A stretch of 14,027 nucleotides of DNA from Thermus sp. JCM 17653. Its GTDB lineage: Bacteria > Deinococcota > Deinococci > Deinococcales > Thermaceae. Both the position numbers and the translations under genes were made by a program. The DNA is taken from positions 1 through 14,027 of the forward strand of contig BBBN01000014.1 in assembly GCA_001311585.1 (NCBI GenBank), written 5' to 3'. Shown here in pieces: positions 6,417-13,371 of this stretch. Under the pieces are notes generated by a model. The model had not been told where the DNA came from, did not search any database, and was given only the letters and a program-made list of their open reading frames with translations. The number at the start of each line of letters is the position of its first letter. The first letter of the stretch is position 1.

Positions 6417-6631
6417 ACGGGGGAAGATCTCCCGTGGGCTAAGTGCCCGCACTTTGGTTTCGCAACATGGGACACCCGAAAGGGGGTCATTGGGGCCCCC
6501 GCCGCGGCGGGGTACTTAGCGCCCGTCCGGGGGGATGCCCCCTCGAGGCGGACGAGGGTGGGAAAGCCCTTTTGCGCCAGGGGCAGCTTGAGCCTCTTCC
6601 AGGGGGTTTGCCCTTCCAGCATAATGGCCCC
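6417..6631. repeat. Palindrome-rich intergenic element between mog and the GNAT gene
   Basis: This region fills most of the 282-bp gap between divergent genes. It holds ACGGG/CCCGT arms at 6417-6421 and 6431-6435, and a perfect AAGTGC-CC-GCACTT at 6441-6454. Long-range arms GCTAAGT (6438-6444) and ACTTAGC (6514-6520) enclose a perfect CCCCGCCGCGGCGGGG at 6497-6512. A two-part hairpin at 6524-6554 has CGTCCG/CGGACG outside and GGGGG/CCCCC inside. On the - strand one frame stays open through it from 6622 and runs into mog; the predicted peptide (MLEGQTPWKRLKLPLAQ...) resembles no family I know. I have an unverified impression that similar translated stretches recur in Thermus genomes, which would make this an interspersed repeat. 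It could equally be a structured RNA or operator region. Confidence 0.45.
6620..6625 (+). promoter_or_regulatory. -10 box of the GNAT-permease unit
   Basis: CATAAT ends six bases before the ATG at 6632. TTCCAG at 6597-6602 is a weak possible -35 box with a 17-base spacer. The box sits at the edge of the palindrome-rich element, so that element may influence this promoter. Confidence 0.5.
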
Positions 6632-7222
6632 ATGTGGAGCTTTCCCGAGGTCCTCACCGGGCGGTACGTGCGCCTGGAGCCCCTCGGCCTCGCCCACCTT
6701 CCCCACTTCCTCCACCACTTTGACCCCGAGGTCTACCGCTTCCTAAGCCGCGCCCCCAGGGCCGGAGAGCCCCTGGAAGAGGCCCTACGGGCCCACCTGG
6801 AGGGGCTCCTTGGGGAACCCGGCCGGGTGAACTGGGCCATCCTCCTCGAGGAGGAGGTGGCGGGGCGGATCTCCGTGATCGCCCCCGAGCCCGAGCACGC
6901 AAGGTTGGAGATCGGCACCATGCTCTTCAAGCCCTTCTGGGGAAGCCCGGCCAACAAGGAGGCCAAGTACCTCCTCCTCCGCCACGCCTTTGAGGTCCTC
7001 CGGGCGGAAAGGGTCCAGTTCAAGGTGGACCTGAGGAACGAAAGGAGCCAGAAGGCCCTGGAGGCCCTGGGGGCGGTGCGGGAAGGGGTGCTGCGAAGAA
7101 ACCGGAGGCTCCAAGACGGCACCTTCCGCGACGATGTGGTCTACAGCGTCCTCCGGGAGGAGTGGCCCGGGGTCAAGAAAGGGCTTGAGGAAAGGCTCTA
7201 TGGCGCTTCGGGAAACCCTTAG
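6632..7222 (+). CDS. GNAT-family N-acetyltransferase (RimJ/RimL type)
   Basis: Acetyl-CoA-dependent N-acetyltransferase of the group that includes the ribosomal-protein acetyltransferases RimJ and RimL; the acceptor is unknown. The intact protein has 196 residues. Typical elements are VRLEPLGLAHLPHF at the N-terminus, the acetyl-CoA loop region LFKPFWGSPANKEAKYLLLRHAFE around 98-121, and the closing block RNERSQKALEALGAVREGVL followed by QDGTFRDDVVYSVL. A longer open frame begins at 6443, but I start at the ATG at 6632 because family homology begins right after it and CATAAT is six bases upstream. The upstream part runs through the palindrome-rich element. The 3' end overlaps the permease start by 23 bases, so the two genes form one unit. 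Confidence 0.88.
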   Translation: MWSFPEVLTGRYVRLEPLGLAHLPHFLHHFDPEVYRFLSRAPRAGEPLEEALRAHLEGLLGEPGRVNWAILLEEEVAGRISVIAPEPEHARLEIGTMLFKPFWGSPANKEAKYLLLRHAFEVLRAERVQFKVDLRNERSQKALEALGAVREGVLRRNRRLQDGTFRDDVVYSVLREEWPGVKKGLEERLYGASGNP

Positions 7223-8390
7223 CCTCCTCGTCCTCCTCCTGGCCTACCTGGGTCTCGCCCTGGGGGGGCTTCCCGGCTACCGCATGAACCGGGCGGGGGT
7301 GGCCGTGGTGGGGGCAAGCCTCCTCGTGCTCCTCGGGGAGCTGGACCTCAAAGAAGCCTGGCAGGCCTTGGACGCCCCCACCCTGGTCTTCCTCTTCGGG
7401 GTCATGGTCCTCAACGCCCACCTGAGCTACGCGGGCTTCTTCGGCTGGGTGATGGAGAGGCTTTGGCAGAGAGCCAGGACCCCTCTCGCCCTCCTCGTCC
7501 TCCTCAGCGTGGGGTCCGGGCTTCTTTCCGCCCTCTTCCTCAACGACACCATGGCCCTCCTCCTCACCCCCCTCGTCCTCCGCCTCGCCCGGGGCCTGGG
7601 CCTGAACCCCGTGCCCTACCTCCTGGCCCTCATGGCGGGGGTGAACACGGGAAGCCTCATGACCCCCACGGGAAACCCCCAGAACATCGTGGTGGCGAGC
7701 CTCTCGGGGATCGGCTACCTGGACTTCCTCCAGGCCCTTTCCCCCGTAGCCCTCCTGGGCCTCGCCCTGCAGGTGGGGCTCCTCGCTCTCCTCTACCCCG
7801 AAACCCGCTCCCTAAGGCCCCTTCCGCCCCCTCCCCCTTTGCGCTACCGGCTCCACCCCGGGCTCCTGCGCAAAGGGCTTCTAGTGGCCTTGGGGCTTCT
7901 TCTGGCCTTCCTCCTGGGCTACCCCATGGCCCAGGGGGCCTGGGTGGCGGCGGGGCTTCTCCTCTTCACCCGGAGGCTCCGCTCGGAGCGGTACTTCGCG
8001 CGGGTGGACTGGGAACTCCTGGTGATGTTCGGCGGGCTTTTCGTCCTCACGGAAGGGGTGCGCCGCCTGGGGGTGGCGGAGGCCCTTTTGCCCCTCGCCT
8101 CCAGTCCCCTCGGGCTCCTCCTCGCCGCCACCCTCCTCTCCCTCCTCATCTCCAACGTGCCCGCGGTCCTCCTCCTGGCCCCCTTGGCCAGGACCCCCGA
8201 GGACTGGCTCCTCCTCGCCGGGGGAAGCACCCTGGCGGGGAACCTCACCCTGCTGGCCAGCGTGGCCAACCTCATCGTGGCCGAGGGAGCGGGGCGGGAG
8301 GGGGTGCAGGTGGGCCTCCTGGAGCACCTCCGCTTCGGGCTTCCCCTCACCCTCTTCTCCTTGGCCGCCCTCTACCTCTGGCTCACTTGA
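7200..8390 (+). CDS. ArsB/NhaD-type ion transporter permease (SLC13-like)
   Basis: Integral membrane transporter of the ion transporter superfamily (ArsB, NhaD and SLC13-type anion permeases). The intact protein has 396 residues with about ten to twelve hydrophobic segments and two re-entrant signatures. The first is LFLNDTMALLLTPLVLRLAR with SLMTPTGNPQNIVVA (about residues 115-165). The second is LISNVPAVLLLAPLA with GSTLAGNLTLLASVANLIVAE near the C-terminus. These duplicated Asn/Pro/Gly loops mark the family, but the substrate cannot be read from them (arsenite, Na+/H+ exchange and organic anions are all known). No ars genes are nearby. Start: ATG at 7200 with GAGGAAAGG upstream; a frame open from 7134 lies within the GNAT gene. 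It overlaps the convergent amidase by eight bases. Confidence 0.87.
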   Translation: MALRETLSLLVLLLAYLGLALGGLPGYRMNRAGVAVVGASLLVLLGELDLKEAWQALDAPTLVFLFGVMVLNAHLSYAGFFGWVMERLWQRARTPLALLVLLSVGSGLLSALFLNDTMALLLTPLVLRLARGLGLNPVPYLLALMAGVNTGSLMTPTGNPQNIVVASLSGIGYLDFLQALSPVALLGLALQVGLLALLYPETRSLRPLPPPPPLRYRLHPGLLRKGLLVALGLLLAFLLGYPMAQGAWVAAGLLLFTRRLRSERYFARVDWELLVMFGGLFVLTEGVRRLGVAEALLPLASSPLGLLLAATLLSLLISNVPAVLLLAPLARTPEDWLLLAGGSTLAGNLTLLASVANLIVAEGAGREGVQVGLLEHLRFGLPLTLFSLAALYLWLT

Positions 8391-9680
8391 GCCGGGCCTC
8401 GAGCCAGCCCCCGACGGCCAGCACCCTCCCGTCCTCGGCGTAGGGCCCCACCACCTGCAGGCCCACGGGCATCCCCTCCACCTTGGCGAAGGGGAGGGCC
8501 AGGGTGGGCACCCCGAGGAGGCTGAAGGGGAGGGTGAGGGTGATGAAGGCCTCGCGGTGGCTCTTCCTGCCCGACTCCAGCTCCACCTCCTCCGTGCCAG
8601 GGGGGGCGCGGGGAGGGGCTGGACGGGGAGGAGAAGGGCGTCCACCCCCCTTAGGGCCTTCACCAGCTCCAGCCTGAGGGCCTCCCGCTCCGCCACGGCG
8701 TCCCGGTAGTCCTTCTCCGTGAGGGCAAGCCCCGCGAGGAGGGCTTCCCGCACCTGGGGAGAGAAGCCTTCGGGATGCTCCTTCAGGGCCTTCTCGTGGA
8801 TGCGGGCCGCCTCGTAGCGCACCAGGCGGGTGTAGACCTCGTAGACCCCCCTAAGGGGCAAGGAGACCTCCCGCACCTCGGCCCTGAGGGAGGGGAGGTC
8901 CTCCAGGAGCCGGGTGAAGGCCTTTCGCACCTCCACCCCCAGCCTCCCCTGCAAAAAGTCCAGGGGCACCCCGAAGGTGGGGTTCTGGGGGCCCTCCAGG
9001 GGGAGGGTTTCCCCGGCCAGGATCTCCGTGAGGAAGTGGGCGTCCCGCACCGTCTTGGCGAGGGGGCCCGCGTGGTCCGTGGAGCGGGAGAGGGGAAGGG
9101 CCCCCTCGAGGCTCACCCGGCCGTAGGAGGCTTGAAGCCCACCACCCCGTTGAAGCCCGCGGGGATGCGGATGGACCCGGTGTCCGAGCCCAAGGAGCGA
9201 GGCCGATTCCAAGCGCCACGGCCACGGCGCTCCCGCCGCTAGACCCCCGGCCTGGCGGGTGGGGTCTATGGCGTTCCGCACCGGCCCCGTCCAGGGGTTT
9301 TCCCCGGTGATGCCCAGGGCGATCTCGTGCATGTTGGTCTTGGCGAAGAGGAGGGCCCCCGCCTCCCTCAGGCGGCGCACCGCCCTGGCCTCCTCGGGAA
9401 GGGGAGGGAGGGGGGCCTTCGTCCCCGCCCGGGTGGGCATCCCCTGCACGGGGAAGAGGTCCTTCACCGTGAGGGGAAGACCGTGGAGCGGCCCCCGCAC
9501 CTGGCCCCGCTTGAGCTCCTCCGTGAGGAGGAGGGCCTCCTTGCGGGCGGCCTCCTCGTCCAGGTAGGCCAGGGCGTTCCGGTCCTGGAAGGCCTTGGCC
9601 CGCTCCAAGGCCTCCTCCAGGAGGGCGAGGGGGGTGGTGGCCCCGGTCCCCAAAAGGCGCTTCGCCTCAAGCAGGTCCAT
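8383..9680 (-). CDS. Amidase-signature family amidase (four frameshifts)
   Basis: Ser-cisSer-Lys hydrolase that cleaves amide bonds; the family also includes GatA. The reconstructed length is 433 residues. The catalytic Lys73 lies in [12 protein letters not shown], the cis-serine is Ser147 in GGSSGGSA, and the nucleophile is the Ser in [20 protein letters not shown] near 170. Relatives have DTGGS, so one Gly codon also seems lost. Breaks lie near 8600, 9132, 9200 and 9247. The last three together lose one codon's worth of bases, so the outer frame is open throughout and hides the scrambled active-site region. No GatB or GatC gene is adjacent and the C-terminus is short, so a stand-alone amidase is more likely than GatA. 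The ATG at 9680 lies inside the end of thiI, yet has its own TATAAT five bases upstream. Confidence 0.83.
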
Positions 9681-10883
9681 GCTCCATTATAAAAGCGCCT
9701 TCCGGCCCCTTGGGTAGGGGCTTTCCGGGCCAGGCGTAGGTGAGGACCTCCCGCTCCTTTAGGGCCAGGGCGAGGAGGTCCTCCGCGGGCAGGCGGGCCT
9801 CCGTCTCTAGGACCACCTCCAGCCTCGCCCGGGTCACGGGGTGCTTGGGGGCGAAGAGGGTGCAGCACTCCTCGTCGGGAGGATGGAAGTGGCGTAGGTG
9901 CCGATCCTCTTGGCCTCGGCCACGATCTCCTGCTTGTCCCACCCGATGAGGGGCCTTAGGACAGGAGGGTGGCCGCCTGGTTCACGGCGTGGAGGTTCTC
10001 CAGGGTCTGGGAGGCCACCTGGCCTAGGCTGTCCCCGGTGCAAAGGGCGAGGGCGCCTTCTTCCCTGGCGATGGCCTCGGCGATGCGGAGCATGTAGCGG
10101 CGGTAGAGGACCACCCGGTAGGCCGTGGGGGCCTCCACGAGGATGTGCTGCTGGACCTCGCTGAAGGGAACGAGGTGGAGCCTCAGGCGGTGCTGGAAGC
10201 GCGCCAAGCGCTCGGCGAGGGCCTTGGCCTTCTCCCGGCTCGCCCCGAGAGGAGGGGGAAAGGGTGGAAGTGGACGAGGACCACCTCCGCCCCCCGGCGC
10301 ATGAGGCGGTAGGCGGCCACCGGGGAGTCAATCCCCCCGGAGAGGAGGGCCACCACCTTGCCGGAAACCCCCGGGGGGAGGCCTCCTAGCCCCGGACGGC
10401 GCTCCACCTCCAAAAGGGCCGCTCCCGGCAGGATCCGCACCACGAACTCCCGCTCCGCCCCCTTAAGCCGCACCTGGCGCCGGTTTTTCCCTTCACGAAG
10501 GCCCCGAGGGCCCGCTCTATTTCTGGGGAGGTGAGGGGAAAGGTCTTGTCGGTGCGCTTGGCGGTGATGCGGAAGCTCCCAAAGGTCTGGCCCTCCAAGG
10601 CCTTCTCCAAGGCGGCCCTCAGGGCCTCGAGGTCCGCCGGGGTGCGGAGGACCCGGGCGAAGCTTTCCACCCCCAGGGTGTCCTGGAGGCGGGCTTTGGC
10701 CTCGGGCCAGGCCTCCTCGGGGAGGCGGAAGAGGAGGGCCATGGGCCACTCCCCCTCGAGGACCGCCCCTAGGCCCTTTAGGGCCCGCCGCACGTGGGCC
10801 TTGGCCCGCTGGAGGAAGAAGGGGCGGTTTTTCCCCTTGAGGGCGAGCTCGTGGAAGAGGTTCAGCAGAAGGAAGGTCTCCAC
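9667..10883 (-). CDS. thiI: tRNA 4-thiouridine synthase ThiI (four frameshifts)
   Basis: ThiI adenylates uridine 8 of tRNA and replaces oxygen with sulfur taken from a persulfide carrier; it can also serve thiamine synthesis. The reconstructed length is 406 residues: an N-terminal ferredoxin-like region ([12 protein letters not shown]), a THUMP domain to about 165, then a PP-loop ATPase with [13 protein letters not shown] (SGGIDS at 182-187). Further on are [32 protein letters not shown] and [15 protein letters not shown]. It ends there without the C-terminal rhodanese domain of E. coli ThiI, as in many Gram-positive and archaeal forms. Four single-base losses, near 9877, 9964, 10258 and 10487, restore all motifs and a whole-codon length. 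Start: GTG at 10883, two bases after the Nudix gene's stop codon ends (10885). The stop overlaps the amidase start. Confidence 0.92.
9686..9691 (-). promoter_or_regulatory. -10 box of the amidase gene, inside thiI
   Basis: A perfect TATAAT is followed by GGAGC and the ATG at 9680. It lies within the last codons of thiI, so the amidase can probably be transcribed independently of the Nudix-thiI unit. No -35 match is seen. The GGAG next to the ATG is too close to be a normal ribosome-binding site. Confidence 0.55.
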
Positions 10884-10884
10884 C

Positions 10885-11310
10885 TCAGCACCCCACCTTC
10901 ACCGCCAGGTAAAGCCGGCTGCACAAAGAGCCCTGCCGGGCGGCCTCCCTTAGGTCCTCGGGGCGCCCGAAGCAGAAGGCGGTGTAGTAGGTCTTGCCTG
11001 GCCGGGGCTCGGGAAGGCGGACCGGGGAAAGGAGGTCGGCCTCGTACACCCAAAGCTCCAGGGTGTAGGCGGGGCGCTCCTCCCGGCCGAAGGCCACGGG
11101 GAAGCGGAGGGCCACCCCGGCGGAAAGCTTCTCCCGGGCGACCCTTTGGGCGGCCTCCTCCAGGGTCTCCCCCGGCTCCAGGCTCACCGCCGGCAGGCCC
11201 CAGGCTCCGGCGAACTCGAGGTCGTCCTGGGGGCGCAGGACCAGAAGAAGCCCCTCCTCCCCCCAGGCGGCCAGGGCCAGGGAGCGCTTCTTGGGCAGGG
11301 CCTCGCGCAC
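10885..11310 (-). CDS. Nudix-like protein with degenerate Nudix box
   Basis: This intact 141-residue protein has the fold-typical lead-in [20 protein letters not shown] and a hydrophobic strand at the start. In the Nudix box GX5EX7REUXEEXGU the first Gly is Ala, the RE pair reads RV, the EE pair reads EK and the final Gly is Ser. So most metal-binding glutamates are gone, and a nucleoside-diphosphate hydrolase activity is doubtful; it may bind a nucleotide or have a regulatory role. C-terminal sequence ([19 protein letters not shown]) suggests a specific ligand. Start: GTG at 11310, six bases after TACCCT, with a matching TTGCGC 17 bases further up; an ATG at 11314 is out of frame. It is followed almost directly by thiI, so they share a promoter. 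The fold assignment is fairly sure, the function is not. Confidence 0.72.
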   Translation of the reverse strand: MREALPKKRSLALAAWGEEGLLLVLRPQDDLEFAGAWGLPAVSLEPGETLEEAAQRVAREKLSAGVALRFPVAFGREERPAYTLELWVYEADLLSPVRLPEPRPGKTYYTAFCFGRPEDLREAARQGSLCSRLYLAVKVGC

Positions 11311-11316
11311 CCATTC

Positions 11317-11345
11317 AGGGTAGCAGGAGTGTAGCCTAGGCGCAA
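11317..11345 (-). promoter_or_regulatory. Promoter of the Nudix-thiI unit (TTGCGC-N17-TACCCT)
   Basis: On the - strand TTGCGC at 11345-11340, exactly 17 bases, and TACCCT at 11322-11317 are followed by six bases and GTG at 11310. This is one of the two best-formed promoters in the window. Its -35 box lies in the loop side of the inverted repeat at 11335-11360. Confidence 0.65.
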
Positions 11346-11360
11346 ATCTCGCGCCCTAGG
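11335..11360. repeat. Inverted repeat CCTAGGCGC / GCGcCCTAGG over the Nudix-thiI -35 box
   Basis: CCTAGGCGC at 11335-11343 and GCGCCCTAGG at 11351-11360 are complementary with one bulged C, across a seven-base loop. The element contains the stop codon of the molybdopterin oxidoreductase gene (11358-11356) and the -35 box of the next gene. It may be an operator, a terminator without T-run, or both. Confidence 0.45.
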
Positions 11361-13367
11361 CCAGCCTAAGGGGCTCCACCTCCACGGGGGTGGAGTGGAA
11401 GGTGCTTCCCCCGCCCAGGTCGGTGAGCCTTTCCGAGGTGAGGTGGTTCACGCCCTTGCCGTCCGGGGCCCACTTCTCCCACCAGGTGCCCTCGAGGACC
11501 ACCGTCCCCGGGATGGGGGCCTGGCTCACCACCGCTTTCCTCGTGATCCTGCCCCAAGGGGAAAGGACGTGGACGAGCATCCCGCTTCGGATCCCCCTGG
11601 CCTCGGCGTCCTCGGGGTGGATGAGGAGCCTGGGCTCCCCGCCTTCCGCCTCCACCAGGGCCTTCACGTCCCCGTAGGTGGTGTTCAGGAAGCGGTGGGC
11701 CGGGGGGGTGAGGAGGATCAGGGGGTATTCGGGAAGGGGCTCGGTGGGGATCACCTCCGGCGGGGGGCTGAAGCGCACCGGGCCTTGGGCGAAGGGGAGG
11801 AAGGGCCTGGGGAGGTTGAGCTTGACGAAGCCCTCCCGCTTGAGCCTCTCCAGGGTGATCCCCTCTAGGTAGGGGTGGTCCGAGGCGAGGAGGCTCTCCG
11901 CCACCTCCTCGGCGGTCCAGTAGAGGGTGGGCTCCTTGAGGCCGAGCCTCCTTGCGAGCTCCCGGAAGACCCAGGTGTTGGGCCGGGCCTCCCCCGCGGG
12001 AGGGCTTAAGGGCTCGTTCCAGGAGAGGTAGTAGTGGCCGTAGCTGGTGTAGAGGTCCGGGTGCTCGTAGAAGAAGGTGGCGGGGAGGAGGTAGTCGGCG
12101 AAGCGGGCGGTCTCGGTCATCACCTGCTCCAGGACCACGGTGAAGAGGTCTTCCCGTTCCAGCCCCGCCCTCACCTTCCCCGTATTGGGGGCCACCACCA
12201 GGGGGTTGGTGTTGAAGACGAAGAGGACCCGGATGGGGGGGTCTAGCTCCGTGAGGGCGGTGCCGAGCGCGTTCATGTTGACGGCCCGCGCCCTGGGGTT
12301 CGGCCGGAAGTAGCCCTCGTGGGGGTGGTCCCCCTCGAGGAGGTGCCGCCCCCCTAGGAAGCGCTTGTTCAAGGGGAAGGCCCCGCTGGTGGAGAGCATG
12401 GCCCCGCACCCCGGGTAGCGCCAGGCCCCGAGGAGGGCGGGGAGGAGGATCACGGCGCGGAGGGCGTTCCCCCTCCCGGGTGGCGGGTCATGCCGTAGCC
12501 CACCCGCAAGAAAACCTGCTTGGCCTCCCCCATCTCCCGGGCGAGGCGGAGGATGGCCTCTTCGGATACCCCGGTGAGGGCGCTGGCCCTCCCTGGGGTC
12601 CACTTTTCCGCCTCTTTCTGGAACTCCTCCAGGCCCACCGCCGCCCTTTCCAAGTACTCCCGGTCCACCAGGCCCTCCCGGAAGAGGACGTGGGCCAGGG
12701 CGTAGGCCAAGGCGGCGTCCGTGCCGGGGCGGAGCTTGAGGTGGAGGTCGGCGAAGCGGGAGGTGAGGTTTTCGTAGGGGTCTATGTGGACCACCTTGGC
12801 TCCCCGCCTTTTCGCCTCCTTGAGGAAGGGGGTGAGGTGGCTATTCGTGGAGAGGCTATTGATCCCCCAAAGGAGGATATAGCGGGCGTTTTCGGGGATG
12901 TCCTCGGGATCGGGGCTGAGGCGGGGGCCGTAGGTCATCTCCCAGGCGGCGCCCCCCGCCGTGGCGCAGATGGTCTCCAGAAGCTCCGAGGCCCCGATGG
13001 CCCGGAAGAAGGCCAAGGGGTGCTGGTTCTCCACGAGGCCCATGGTGCCGGCGTAGTGGTAGGGGAGGACGGCCTCGCCCCCTTCCCGGTCCAGGACCTC
13101 CATGAGCCTCTGGGCGATGGCGTCCAGGGCCTCCTCCCAGGAGACCCGCGCGAACCTCCCCTCCCCCTTCCGCCCCACCCGGCGCAGAGGGTAGAGGAGC
13201 CTTTCCCTTATCCTCTCCGGGTAGCGGTAGGTCTTGGCGCAGGCGAAGCCTTGGGTGATGGGGTGGCGGGGGTCGCCCTCCACCTTCGCTAGGCGCCCTT
13301 CCTCCAGGGTGAGGAGGAGGCTGCAGGCGTCGGGGCAGTCCAGGGGGCAGGTGGCCCTTCCCTTCAT
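11356..13367 (-). CDS. Molybdopterin oxidoreductase with N-terminal [4Fe-4S] site (one frameshift)
   Basis: Member of the DMSO-reductase/formate-dehydrogenase superfamily, which binds a bis-molybdopterin cofactor and one [4Fe-4S] cluster. The reconstructed length is 670 residues. Cluster ligands are Cys7, Cys11, Cys15 (CPLDCPDAC) and Cys43 (GFACAK). Cys134 in ETICATAGGAA sits where formate dehydrogenases carry the Mo-binding Cys or selenocysteine. Cofactor-binding stretches follow: LLWGINSLSTNSH, KVVHIDP, FVFNTNPLVVAPN, LPATFFYEHPD, and a C-terminal domain with GIRSGMLVHVLSPWG. There is no Tat signal, so it should be cytoplasmic, and no electron-transfer subunit is adjacent. One base is missing near 12477. 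The ATG at 13367 starts four bases after the esterase stop; an open frame fusing the two is an artefact of another frameshift. Substrate unknown. Confidence 0.88.
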
Positions 13368-13371
13368 GCCC

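Noticed and set aside
6443..6631. N-terminal extension of the GNAT gene.
   Set aside because: The extra residues are unlike the family and run through the palindromic element. The ATG at 6632 has a -10 box six bases away and starts the family homology.
7134..7199. Earlier start for the permease.
   Set aside because: It lies inside the GNAT coding region and adds a charged, non-membrane stretch. ATG 7200 has a good GAGGAAAGG site.
7881..8382. C-terminal continuation of the amidase frame opposite the permease.
   Set aside because: It is the antisense of the intact permease. The frame is reached only because of the break near 8600; the true C-terminus ([15 protein letters not shown]...) is in the other frame.
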